Below, piece after piece: positions 1 through 6,311 of a stretch of 7,387 nt of DNA. Position numbers and translations under genes: made by a program. The notes beneath the pieces were generated by a model that worked only from the letters and a program-made list of their open reading frames with translations, ran no database searches and was not told the DNA's origin. Positions within the stretch are counted from its first letter, which is position 1. Each line of letters starts with the position of its first letter. This DNA is from M55B118 sp964501715 (GTDB taxonomy: Bacteria > Bacillota_I > Bacilli_A > Izemoplasmatales > Izemoplasmataceae): the NCBI GenBank assembly GCA_964501715.1, contig CAZCTR010000034.1, positions 1-7,387 of the forward strand. Reading direction: 5' to 3'.

Positions 1-642
1 GACGCCATCGACGCGGAGCGTTATGGCGCGAACCGCCTGGAGCTAGTGAGCGCCATCAGCGAAGGTGGGCTCACCCCTTCGTCCGGTCTGATCGAATCGG
101 TCTGTGAATCAGTGTCCATACCTGTTCAGGTCATGCTTCGCCCGCACGCAGAATCGTTTGTTTATGATGCCGATGACCGAAAGGTCATCATGAAAGACCT
201 TGAACGAATCAAGCATACAAACGTACAGGGCATCGTGTTCGGTTGTCTCAAGGAGGACGGCACGATCGACGAGACGCTTTTGAAACAGATTATCAAGCAC
301 AAGGGTCACTTGCAAGTCACATTCCACCGAGCGGTCGATGAGGCCAGGGACTATTTCCAGGCAATCAATACCCTCTTGAACCATGACATCGACACCATTC
401 TGACATCCGGCGGACTTGATACGGCGTATGTGGGAAGAGAGAATCTACGGAGCATAAAAGAAAAACTTGAGAAGCGTGATGTCGAGCTTCTCGCTGGCAA
501 GGGGTTGAACGTGGACACCATCGACGCCTTATATCAAAAAACCGGGATTGATCATGTGCACGTCGGTTCCGGTGTGAAGACGAACCGTCGCATAGACCCT
601 CAGAAAGTCGCTTTGATCAAAGCCATCGGAAATTCACACTAG
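1..642 (+). CDS. cutC: CutC family protein, 5' end cut off by the window
   Basis: The reading frame is open from base 1, so the true start lies upstream; I judge about ten N-terminal residues to be missing from a family of about 240-250 residues. CutC proteins are cytosolic TIM barrels. Visible family motifs, numbered from the first in-window codon, are the N-terminal YGANRLELVSAISEGGLTP block (residues 8-26), VMLRP (44-48), VTFHRA (106-111), LTSGG (134-138), AGKGLN (165-170) and HVHVGSG (185-191). The protein ends with TAG, followed by a strong terminator, so it closes its transcription unit. Family knowledge: CutC is named for copper homeostasis and the human homologue binds copper. In E. 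coli, however, the copper phenotype was traced to the small RNA MicL encoded at the cutC 3' end, so the biochemical role remains unclear. Family assignment is firm; function is not. Confidence 0.93.
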   Translation, partial: DAIDAERYGANRLELVSAISEGGLTPSSGLIESVCESVSIPVQVMLRPHAESFVYDADDRKVIMKDLERIKHTNVQGIVFGCLKEDGTIDETLLKQIIKHKGHLQVTFHRAVDEARDYFQAINTLLNHDIDTILTSGGLDTAYVGRENLRSIKEKLEKRDVELLAGKGLNVDTIDALYQKTGIDHVHVGSGVKTNRRIDPQKVALIKAIGNSH

Positions 643-675
643 AAACTTTGATATCTGCATATTTTTCCATCCGAC

Positions 676-722
676 ACCTTGTGTCCGGACCATCCCAGCG
701 GGTCCGGACACAAGGTCTTTTT
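676..722 (+). terminator. Rho-independent terminator of cutC
   Basis: A perfect 16-bp stem (ACCTTGTGTCCGGACC at 676-691 with its reverse complement at 701-716) encloses a 9-nt loop and is followed by a C and five T at 718-722. It starts 33 bases after the cutC stop. On the opposite strand there is no comparable T tract, so it acts rightwards. Confidence 0.93.
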
Positions 723-856
723 ATTCAGCGCTGTTTTGTGATGTTAATCTGCATTGAAAGAATAACAGAAATCATGGTTGAACCGCATGAATTATGAAGC
801 CATTGTGAAGACGAGTTTGTAAAATGAGCCCTTGAAATAGCCAGATTATAAAATTT

Positions 857-919
857 GCCACATGTGTGGCGTTCTTTTGCACATTGTTCTAATATGGTCA
901 CAGTGACAAATTTCGTCAC
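857..919 (+). promoter_or_regulatory. Candidate operator region upstream of the transporter
   Basis: Three alternating half-sites lie 32-54 bases before the transporter start: GTCAC (897-901), GTGAC (903-907) and GTCAC (915-919). They form one inverted repeat with a 1-base gap and another with a 7-base gap, the second resembling the spacing of CRP/FNR-type sites without matching their consensus well. A short GCCAC-ATGT-GTGGC repeat lies at 857-870. I found no convincing -35/-10 pair; TATAAA at 847-852 and TAATAT at 890-895 are possible -10 elements without a good -35. The rest of the 723-950 gap shows nothing I can name. Confidence 0.35.
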
Positions 920-950
920 ACAAAATTTATATCTCAAGGAGGCTCTTCAC

Positions 951-2276
951 ATGTTTGACAATGTGGCCATCGACAGTTGGCAACAAGCAGCACTATACTT
1001 ATTCGCCCTAGGAGGGATCGGTTGTCTTTGGATGCTTGCCAAACACAAGGTCTCTTTCAATAGACGCGTCTTCATAGGGCTTCTCATCGGGCTTTTGATC
1101 GGTGTGATATTCGGCGAACGTGCAACCACCTTAAGACCGATCGGGACACTCTTCGTGCGTCTTATCATGATGATTGTCATCCCGCTTGTCTTCGCAAGCA
1201 TCATCAAAAGCTTCACCGACCTGAAAGACAGGCGGGCGCTCAAGTCCATCGGACTCAAAAGCCTTTTTTGGCTTCTTCTGACTACCGCGGTCGCAACCGC
1301 TTTTGCGATTGCCACCGCAACCCTTTTCAATCTCGGGGCATCCTTCGATGTGAGCGGCATCGATTATACACCTAGGGAGATCGTGCCCATAGAGGAAGTC
1401 ATCATCAACCTCTTCCCAAGCAACATCGTCTCACACATGGCCGATGGTCAAGTGATCCCGATCATCCTGTTCGCCGTGTTCATCGCCATCGCGATGATGG
1501 TGGAACGGGAACGGCACCCTGAAAGGGTTGAACCTTTCAAACGTTTCATAGACAGTTTCCAAAGCGTGATGGTTCGACTCACAAAGATTATCATCCGTTT
1601 CGTTCCCTACGGGGTCCTCGCGCTCATCGCTTCCGCCGCCGGACGAAACAGCCTCGATGCGATGAGGGAACTCGGTGTATACATTCTTCTCTTTTATGCA
1701 CTCATGATCCTTTATTACCTCGTCGTCCATCTCGGACTGATCACCTTCGTGGGCAAACTCAGTCCCATCCGATTCATGAAGAACGTCGCACCCGCACAAC
1801 TCGTGGGATTCTCCTCACAAAGCAGCTACGGTACTCTCCCCATAACCATCAAGACATTGAAGGAGCGCAACGGTGTGAGTGATGAAGTCGCTTCCTTCGT
1901 ATCACCACTTGGGGCCAATGTGGGTATGAACGCCTGCGGCGGGATGTTTCCCGCGTTCGTGGCGATCATCACCGCTAACGCCTTTGGCTTGGAACTCGTT
2001 TTGACCGATTACTTCCTGATCATTCTCACGACCACCATCGCAAGCATCGGGATCGCCGGTGTCCCCGGAATCGCGAGCATCGCCGCGACAGTCGTGCTCG
2101 CTAGTCTCGGTCTGCCGCTTGAGGGGATAGCGCTCGTCCTCGGTGTCGATGCCCTCATCGACATGGGGCGCACCGCACTCAACATCACCGGCACCATGGT
2201 GAGTGCGACCTTGACAGCCAGAAGCGAGAACGGAATTGATTTGGACATTTACAATCAAAGCAATACCCTTACTTGA
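951..2276 (+). CDS. tcyP: Dicarboxylate/amino acid:cation symporter family transporter, TcyP-like (probable L-cystine uptake)
   Basis: This 441-residue inner-membrane carrier belongs to the glutamate-transporter (DAACS) fold. The start at 951 is fixed by AAGGAGG at 936-942, eight bases upstream; an in-frame TTG at 855 lacks such a site. Seen: the HP1 serine loop SSQSSYGTLP (288-297), a TM7 signature GANVGMNACGG (321-331), HP2 GIAGVPG (367-373) and the TM8 motif DALIDMGRTALNITG (400-414), with D404, R407 and N411. Two acids that bind sodium in archaeal GltPh (D312 and D405) are replaced by N327 and T415. As I recall, TcyP of Bacillus subtilis also lacks both, and it shares the KHxVSFNxRVF-like N terminus and the D-x-YNQ C terminus. 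I therefore infer cystine or a related sulfur amino acid as substrate; glutamate, aspartate or dicarboxylate is the alternative. It is a single-gene unit with its own terminator. Confidence 0.88.
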   Translation: MFDNVAIDSWQQAALYLFALGGIGCLWMLAKHKVSFNRRVFIGLLIGLLIGVIFGERATTLRPIGTLFVRLIMMIVIPLVFASIIKSFTDLKDRRALKSIGLKSLFWLLLTTAVATAFAIATATLFNLGASFDVSGIDYTPREIVPIEEVIINLFPSNIVSHMADGQVIPIILFAVFIAIAMMVERERHPERVEPFKRFIDSFQSVMVRLTKIIIRFVPYGVLALIASAAGRNSLDAMRELGVYILLFYALMILYYLVVHLGLITFVGKLSPIRFMKNVAPAQLVGFSSQSSYGTLPITIKTLKERNGVSDEVASFVSPLGANVGMNACGGMFPAFVAIITANAFGLELVLTDYFLIILTTTIASIGIAGVPGIASIAATVVLASLGLPLEGIALVLGVDALIDMGRTALNITGTMVSATLTARSENGIDLDIYNQSNTLT

Positions 2277-2281
2277 ATCAA

Positions 2282-2319
2282 GCGCACGAGAGCGGATGAT
2301 CCGCTCTCGCGCGCTTTTT
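2282..2319 (+). terminator. Rho-independent terminator of the transporter gene
   Basis: Arms at 2282-2296 and 2300-2314 pair over 15 positions with one A-C mismatch around a 3-nt loop, and are followed by five T at 2315-2319. The hairpin begins six bases after the TGA stop, which supports TGA being read as a stop in this organism. Confidence 0.92.
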
Positions 2320-2349
2320 CATGGTTACTGAGAACAAACCCTGAAATAC

Positions 2350-2429
2350 ACTTCAAGCCTTGAGCTCTCAGGTGAGGCTAAGGCCATGTACTGTGCTCGA
2401 GGTATGAATAATGCAGGGAGGTTTGAAGT
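2350..2429 (+). other. Foldable non-coding segment, possible structured RNA
   Basis: ACTTCAAGCCT (2350-2360) can pair with AGGTTTGAAGT (2419-2429) over 11 bp with one G-U. Inside, TGAGC (2361-2365) can pair with GCTCG (2395-2399), and GGC (2376-2378) with GCC (2383-2385). Orientation is not certain; no T tract follows on the plus strand, and no clear promoter precedes it. The internal GGTGAGGCT is reminiscent of the M-box riboswitch core, but the element is far too short and lacks the rest of that consensus. It lies in the 2320-2700 gap, outside any supported gene. Confidence 0.25.
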
Positions 2430-2700
2430 ACACTGATTCTTGCGTGTCTTGAGTCGCTTCATCTATGTGTTTTAACGACAGAACTAACGAACAGCAGCGA
2501 AAAGGGTTCAAGTCATTCCATGCAAAAAGACGTTGGAGTGGATACTCTTATTCATGTCGGCCTGTGATTTGTGCCCTTTATATTATTGTATTGTCTTTTG
2601 CACATAATCGTTTGTACCCACTCAAGGCATTTTACATGTTAAAATGGACAAAACATCTTAGTTTCATACGTCTTGGTAAATCACTAGGGGGCTATGCATT
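2430..2700 (+). other. AT-richer intergenic stretch before the DUF2157 gene
   Basis: I see no supported gene here. An extended -10-like element TGTTAAAAT at 2637-2645 has no good -35 at the usual distance and is the best promoter guess for the gene starting at 2701. AGGGGG at 2686-2691 is that gene's ribosome binding site. ATGCAT lies between this site and the start codon at 2694-2699. A 79-codon open frame (2465-2704) lacks a ribosome binding site and family resemblance. Confidence 0.4.
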
Positions 2701-3777
2701 ATGAAAAAGCCTTTGACCCGTCTTTTTTACAGGTTCCTTGAGCGGGAAATGCACGAGGTTCAAAAAAAGGGCATCATCTCAAAAGCACAACTGGAAGACA
2801 TCATGGCGCAATATGAGGAAGGCCGGGGCCTCAATGTCATATGGGTCATCGCTTCGGTGGGCGCGACTCTGGTGGGTCTTGGATTTTTGCTGGTGGTCGC
2901 GAACAACTGGGAGGCCATCGGGGATTTTTGGAAACTCATGATCATCGTGGGTGCGATCGCCGCCGCACTTCTCTCGTCACTCAAGACCGAACCGGTGAAC
3001 CGCTACACCTCGAAGGGGCTGCTTTATCTTTCGGTGATTCTTTATGGTTCGGGCATCTTCCTTGTGATTGATGCTTTCGAGCTTGATGTCATCTTCAGCA
3101 CGGCATTCTTCCTCTGGTCTGCCGGGGCGCTCGGCGTGGCTGTTTGGAAACGCGACCTCGTCTTGCTGATCGGGGGACATGTTTTGTCAATCATTGGAAT
3201 CCTTGTGGGTTTCGATGAGTGGATCATGATCCAAGTCATCGTGATGGCAGGACTGCTCATCGCAGCCAACCATCTTTTGAGTTATAAAATGGCCGGCATG
3301 TATTTCCTCATCGCAGCCATGCTGGTATCGATTCTTTATTTCCCCATCCATTATGAAATCAACGGGGTTGTCTCCATGCTTATCTTCCTTGTTCTCGGCA
3401 ACGTGATGGTCTATCTCAGACATCCTTTGCATCGTGAAGCGTTCATCCGTATGGGGCTTCTCACGATGGGCATTGCCGGTTTAGTCCTCTCATTCAACGG
3501 CGTCTGGGAGAGTTGGGACCTCATAGAGGACGGTTCCCTGCCAAGTGTGCTTTTCTCCATTGCTTTCGCGGTGTACATGCTGGCACTACTGACAAGCAAA
3601 CGCCTCATTCCTCTCGTTGTGATCGGCGCGCTCATCATTCGTTTCTATTTCGATTCTCTCTATGACTTCCTGCCAAGGGCCCTTTTCTTCGTCCTTGGGG
3701 GACTGTTGCTGCTCGCGGTGGGTTTCTCCATCGAGCGATATTTCGAGAAGATCGGCAAAGATGAACCCGATGTGTGA
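2701..3777 (+). CDS. DUF2157 domain polytopic membrane protein
   Basis: This 358-residue protein has a short cytosolic N terminus (1-44) that is predicted helical, with KKGIISKAQLEDI at 22-34, as is usual before DUF2157. The core family motif follows: a first membrane helix at about 45-67 running into ANNWEAIGDFWKL (67-79). About eleven or twelve hydrophobic segments follow, near 78-95, 105-124, 131-148, 153-170, 174-191, 197-213, 221-238, 251-267, 279-297, 302-318 and 323-345. The end (RFYFDSLYDFLPRALFF at 314-330, then GFSIERYFEK) is typical of longer DUF2157 proteins. No catalytic residues are recognisable, and the family has no established function; a role in the envelope is only inference. 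The start follows AGGGGG by nine bases. It stands alone, with a terminator behind it. Confidence 0.88.
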   Translation: MKKPLTRLFYRFLEREMHEVQKKGIISKAQLEDIMAQYEEGRGLNVIWVIASVGATLVGLGFLLVVANNWEAIGDFWKLMIIVGAIAAALLSSLKTEPVNRYTSKGLLYLSVILYGSGIFLVIDAFELDVIFSTAFFLWSAGALGVAVWKRDLVLLIGGHVLSIIGILVGFDEWIMIQVIVMAGLLIAANHLLSYKMAGMYFLIAAMLVSILYFPIHYEINGVVSMLIFLVLGNVMVYLRHPLHREAFIRMGLLTMGIAGLVLSFNGVWESWDLIEDGSLPSVLFSIAFAVYMLALLTSKRLIPLVVIGALIIRFYFDSLYDFLPRALFFVLGGLLLLAVGFSIERYFEKIGKDEPDV

Positions 3778-3795
3778 ATTCGGGCGTGGCAATTG

Positions 3796-3834
3796 AAAAT
3801 GGCGTTGATACCTGAATATATCAACGCCATTTTT
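3796..3834. terminator. Bidirectional terminator between convergent genes
   Basis: A perfect 15-bp inverted repeat (arms 3796-3810 and 3819-3833, loop of 8) has a T run at 3830-3834 on the plus strand and four A at 3796-3799, which give a T run on the minus strand. It sits 18 bases after the DUF2157 stop and 19 bases beyond the stop of the opposing DUF2188 gene, so it can end both transcripts. Confidence 0.88.
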
Positions 3835-3852
3835 ATATGGTTTCACCATATG

Positions 3853-4188
3853 TCAGCTATGTTTCTTGTAATTCTGACGGCGTATGGTGCCATCTTTTTT
3901 ATGGATGACGACAGCTGCATCGGAATCATCTGCGAGATGTTCCGCATAGTCGATCGCCTCTTTTTGGGTCTTGAAGTGCTTGATGGTCTTGTCTGAATGT
4001 TCAAGGCGCACACGCCACATCATGTAATTCTTGCTTTTCTCGTCCCGGTTCAAGGACACATGATATTTGCGACGGGGCTTTTTTTCTTTGGTGGCGTCCG
4101 GTTCTTTTCCATCCGTTTTCGTCTCTTCATCCTGTTCAGTCGGATGTTTCGCACTTTTTTTGCCGAACAGCCGTTTAAAGAGGTTCAT
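3853..4188 (-). CDS. Small DUF2188 domain protein with a basic N-terminal segment
   Basis: The protein has 111 residues. The start is the ATG at 4188, nine bases after AAGGAG (plus 4198-4203); an in-frame TTG at 4197 would touch the ribosome binding site and is rejected. Residues 1-11 (MNLFKRLFGKK) form a short basic amphipathic segment that could lie on the membrane. Residues 12-41 are a charged, low-complexity linker of K, E, D and T. Residues 42-107 match DUF2188: YHVSLNRDE at the start, then HFKTQKEAIDYAEHLA (71-86), and VVIHKKDGTIR (93-103). DUF2188 is a small fold found alone or as repeats in bacteria, with no established activity. There is no signal peptide or membrane helix. It lies 138 bp downstream of the cysteine hydrolase with no clear terminator between, so read-through from that gene is possible. 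Confidence 0.82.
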   Translation of the reverse strand: MNLFKRLFGKKSAKHPTEQDEETKTDGKEPDATKEKKPRRKYHVSLNRDEKSKNYMMWRVRLEHSDKTIKHFKTQKEAIDYAEHLADDSDAAVVIHKKDGTIRRQNYKKHS

Positions 4189-4249
4189 GGGTGACAACTC
4201 CTTCTTTTATGGATCAAACCTGTATGCATGGGCTCTCAGTGATGCTTTA

Positions 4250-4266
4250 GCACAACCTGGTTATGC
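4250..4266. promoter_or_regulatory. Near-perfect palindrome upstream of the DUF2188 gene
   Basis: GCACAACC-T-GGTTATGC is an inverted repeat of two 8-base arms around one base, with a single G-T type mismatch. It lies 62-78 bases before the DUF2188 start in the 138-bp gap after the cysteine hydrolase gene. Its size and symmetry suit a dimeric repressor, but no regulator or clear promoter is visible here. Confidence 0.3.
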
Positions 4267-4326
4267 GGTTTTGACACCCCTCCAACGCATACATGGTTCA
4301 TTAGGCGTGCCGACCAGGAGGCTATT

Positions 4327-5166
4327 CTACGAGGTCTTCCGGCCATCGGGATGGCTTTTTCCTTTGACCGCCCCCGGTTCACCCACAGTGAAATCATTGT
4401 GCATGTACTTGAGGATTTCGTCTGTCGTCATCACTTTCGCGACCGTGGCGTTCGCCACCCTGAGCGCTGTCTCATGATCGTCCGTCGCGGTTGCGACCGC
4501 GTCCTCGACGACCACCACATCATACCCGCGGGAACTGCCGGCGTAGGCGGTTGCGAGCACGCATTCGTCGGTCCAGAGTCCGCTGATGACAATCGTGTCG
4601 ATATCGAGAGCCTTGAGTTTCTCGTCCAGATAGGATTTTCCGTCCTCTGTGAACGTCCAGAACATGTCCAGATGCTTGCCGTGATAGAACCATCCCTCAC
4701 TACGTTCTTTTTCACTCGGCGCGATTTCGCTCAAAGGTTCGACACCCTTGCTGCCGTGAAAGACGTAGGCGGCGTTCTCGGGGTCCTCTGGTTTGAGCCC
4801 CCTCGGGCCGTACCAACGGTCTGTCGCGTTGGAAATGCCGTCGGCGAAATGGCGTGTCCAGGAGCTCCACACGATGCACACGCCATCGTGGGTCTTTTTC
4901 TTGTCTTTGAAGGTGTCCCTGAGTTTGACAAGGTTGGGGAGGATTCCCTCCGCATAGGGGCGGTATTCCTCCTGGCAGTCGTCCATGAGCAACGCGATGC
5001 GTCTGGGCCGGTCTGCGAGCTCCCAGGACGCCCAGAAAGATAATGGCATGCCCATATACCCTCCGGGTGTAGTGCTGTAGTTCGGCATGGGTTCTTTCGC
5101 GAGTTTCATGTTCCTGTGTTTGCAGTGCTGCTTGAGCGCTTCTTTGAGTGTGGGTATCTTCTTCAT
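4327..5166 (-). CDS. Isochorismatase-fold cysteine hydrolase, enlarged
   Basis: The 279-residue protein carries the catalytic triad pattern of cysteine hydrolases (nicotinamidase/isochorismatase fold). D63 lies in ALLMDDCQEEY (58-68, the D-x-Q motif), K164 in YHGKHLDMF (161-169) and the nucleophile C202 in SGLWTDECVLATAYAGSSRG (195-214), the equivalent of the usual GV-T-x-x-C-V motif. EDAVATATDDHETAL (221-235) is the usual late segment. The reaction is hydrolysis of an amide or enol ether, substrate unknown; nothing next to it suggests NAD or siderophore synthesis. It is longer than the usual 180-210 residues because of about 50 extra N-terminal residues and a long Trp-rich segment (100-160) between the acid and the lysine. 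The ATG start has AAAGGGG six bases upstream. It probably has its own promoter. Confidence 0.87.
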   Translation of the reverse strand: MKKIPTLKEALKQHCKHRNMKLAKEPMPNYSTTPGGYMGMPLSFWASWELADRPRRIALLMDDCQEEYRPYAEGILPNLVKLRDTFKDKKKTHDGVCIVWSSWTRHFADGISNATDRWYGPRGLKPEDPENAAYVFHGSKGVEPLSEIAPSEKERSEGWFYHGKHLDMFWTFTEDGKSYLDEKLKALDIDTIVISGLWTDECVLATAYAGSSRGYDVVVVEDAVATATDDHETALRVANATVAKVMTTDEILKYMHNDFTVGEPGAVKGKSHPDGRKTS

Positions 5167-5204
5167 GTGGCACCCCTTTCAAAAGAATGTCAATGTTTGA
5201 TTTG

Positions 5205-5233
5205 AATGTAGCACATGAACCAGAGAAAATCAA
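5205..5233 (-). promoter_or_regulatory. Probable promoter of the cysteine hydrolase gene
   Basis: Reading the minus strand, TTGATT (plus 5228-5233) and TACATT (plus 5205-5210) are separated by 17 bases, and the -10 is preceded by TGC, giving an extended -10. Transcription would start near 5198, leaving a leader of about 32 bases before the ATG at 5166. Confidence 0.55.
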
Positions 5234-5301
5234 CTCCCTGTCAACGTTTTCCATCGGTGAGGTCCATTGTGTGTGTCCTGTGTCAAAAGTGGTCTGATAT
5301 G

Positions 5302-5466
5302 TCAGAAATAGTGCTGATTTGTCTGAAGTTTGTATATTGAAATACCCCCCCGATCGAAAAGACCGATGACAATATTTCCGGTGAATCCGCCCCTATTGTC
5401 CTTGGTGATCATGTTCGCAATCCATCCGACTAGGACGCCGAAGAGAATCCACATGAGTATGGCCAT
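5302..5466 (-). pseudogene. Truncated GlsB/YeaQ/YmgE family (transglycosylase-associated) membrane protein
   Basis: The start is set by GGAGG (plus 5473-5477) six bases before ATG at 5466, giving 54 residues. Residues 1-36 match the N-terminal part of this small stress-related membrane protein family: a first membrane helix MAILMWILFGVLVGWIANMI, then GGFTGNIVIGL (26-36), the start of the second helix. The normal protein has about 80 residues and three helices, and would go on with a glycine-rich GAxxGGF-like segment. Here the frame instead gives FDRGGISIYKLQ and stops. One neighbouring frame reads SIGGVF across the same bases, which suggests a small deletion or frameshift near the TTTTC run and the seven-G run (plus 5345-5351). 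No third helix is found in any frame after that. It is either a decayed gene, a short variant or a sequencing error. Confidence 0.62.
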
Positions 5467-5635
5467 TGTTTTCCTCCCTCTCTTCATTCTCATCTTTAAA
5501 ACGAACGAAAAGAGGTTCTTGTTGGATTTGATCATGCATCGCCAACCATAAGGTTCAGCTCTTCACGTTCGGGTTTGCATCGCTGTTTTTTAAGACGAAG
5601 TCTGCAAGGCTCGGACCTCATGTCTGAAACCCCTC

Positions 5636-5670
5636 TTCAAAACATGAAACCGCCCGATGGATCGAGCGGT
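5636..5670 (-). terminator. Probable terminator of the single-domain GNAT gene
   Basis: On the minus strand ACCGCTCGA pairs with TCGGGCGGT (plus 5662-5670 and 5649-5657) over nine bp with one G-U around a four-base loop. An interrupted T tract follows, TTTCATGTTTT. It begins 11 bases after the stop of the acetyltransferase gene. The remainder of the gap to the GlsB-like gene shows only a repeated octamer, TGCATCGC on the plus strand, at 5535-5542 and 5576-5583. Confidence 0.65.
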
Positions 5671-5680
5671 CGTGCTCTTC

Positions 5681-6175
5681 TCAATAGTCGTAGGTATGGT
5701 TTCCAACTTTGATGGTCCCTTTTGTGCTTTCCTCTCTCAGCGGTTTTCTATTTTCAATGAGATTGAGTGTGGTATAGCCTTTCGACTTCAACAGGGCTAT
5801 GACTCCGTCGTTGTTTGGGTGGATCCAGTTATAGAGGGTCTCATTACCTTTTTTCATTGCCAATGCCTCCGCAAGATCATAAAGTCTGGACCCTATGCCT
5901 TGGCGTCTGTAGTCTTCTAAGACATAAAGGGACTCCGCGAAGACCACATCACCACTGATTCTGCATACGATATAGCCGACAAGGGTCTTGTCCGGCTTTT
6001 CTGCCACATAAACCGCGAAAGGGCCTTCAATGTATTCTTCACATTCCTTTTTGGCCCTCGCCTTTTCAAAGGGCTTCTGTCTGCCCATGAAACCGCTCAG
6101 TTCATTTTTGAACTGCATGATTAGAGGGGTGAGCGCTTCAACATCATCCTTCTTCGCCATCCGATATTCGATCAT
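5681..6175 (-). CDS. GNAT family N-acetyltransferase (single domain)
   Basis: This 164-residue enzyme has the GNAT fold, which moves an acetyl group from acetyl-CoA to an amine. Strand 1 is IEYRMAKKDDVEAL (2-15). The acetyl-CoA pyrophosphate loop (motif A) is ESLYVLEDYRRQGIGSRLYD (81-100), with the R/Q-x-x-G-x-G pattern at R90 to G95. N121-N122 in IHPNNDGVIALLKSKGY (118-134) matches the usual asparagine before the last helix. The C-terminal tail, RKPL then TIKVGNHTYDY (154-164), is shared with a subset of GNATs of unknown substrate. The start at 6175 is chosen because AAGGAG lies eight bases before it; the frame stays open a further 52 codons upstream but without a good initiation site. It follows another GNAT gene on the same strand after 264 bases, and ends before a terminator. 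Confidence 0.88.
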   Translation of the reverse strand: MIEYRMAKKDDVEALTPLIMQFKNELSGFMGRQKPFEKARAKKECEEYIEGPFAVYVAEKPDKTLVGYIVCRISGDVVFAESLYVLEDYRRQGIGSRLYDLAEALAMKKGNETLYNWIHPNNDGVIALLKSKGYTTLNLIENRKPLREESTKGTIKVGNHTYDY

Positions 6176-6311
6176 ATCCAACTCTCCTTCTGTGGCCACA
6201 TTGTCCAATCGCCGGTCATGGCGCATCATGCATGCGTCCGAATGCATCGCATGGTAAAGATCCTCTGTAAAGCATTTACCATCCTCGAATGGATTCTTTA
6301 AATTACGTGTG
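6176..6311 (-). promoter_or_regulatory. Structured leader of the single-domain GNAT gene
   Basis: On the minus strand, ATGGTAAA and TTTACCAT (plus 6275-6282 and 6251-6258) form an 8-bp perfect hairpin with a 16-base loop. The same left arm can instead form GTAAA-TGC-TTTAC (plus 6267-6279), so the two hairpins exclude each other. Two ATGCAT palindromes at 6228-6233 and 6242-6247 can pair with each other. The ribosome binding site AAGGAG follows. No promoter with good -35 and -10 was seen. The stretch is also an open frame continuous with the gene, so part of it could in principle be coding. Confidence 0.35.

Noticed and set aside
855..950. Longer N terminus of the transporter starting at TTG 855
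   Set aside because: No ribosome binding site precedes it, the added residues do not look like the family, and AAGGAGG sits eight bases before the ATG at 951.
2366..2429. M-box riboswitch or PyrR-binding site
   Set aside because: Only GGTGAGGCT is shared. The segment is much shorter than an M-box, and the downstream gene is not a magnesium or pyrimidine gene.
2465..2704. 79-codon open frame overlapping the DUF2157 start as ATGA
   Set aside because: No ribosome binding site, no recognisable family, odd composition in an AT-richer gap. The ATGA overlap looks like coincidence.
4189..4197. TTG start three codons upstream for the DUF2188 gene
   Set aside because: It would directly abut AAGGAG, leaving no spacing; the ATG at 4188 has nine bases.
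4351..5043. 230-codon open frame antisense to the cysteine hydrolase
   Set aside because: It is a mirror of a well-supported gene with catalytic motifs, and has no ribosome binding site or family resemblance.
5330..5551. Plus-strand open frame opposite the GlsB-like gene
   Set aside because: The minus strand has the family match and a GGAGG site. This frame has neither.
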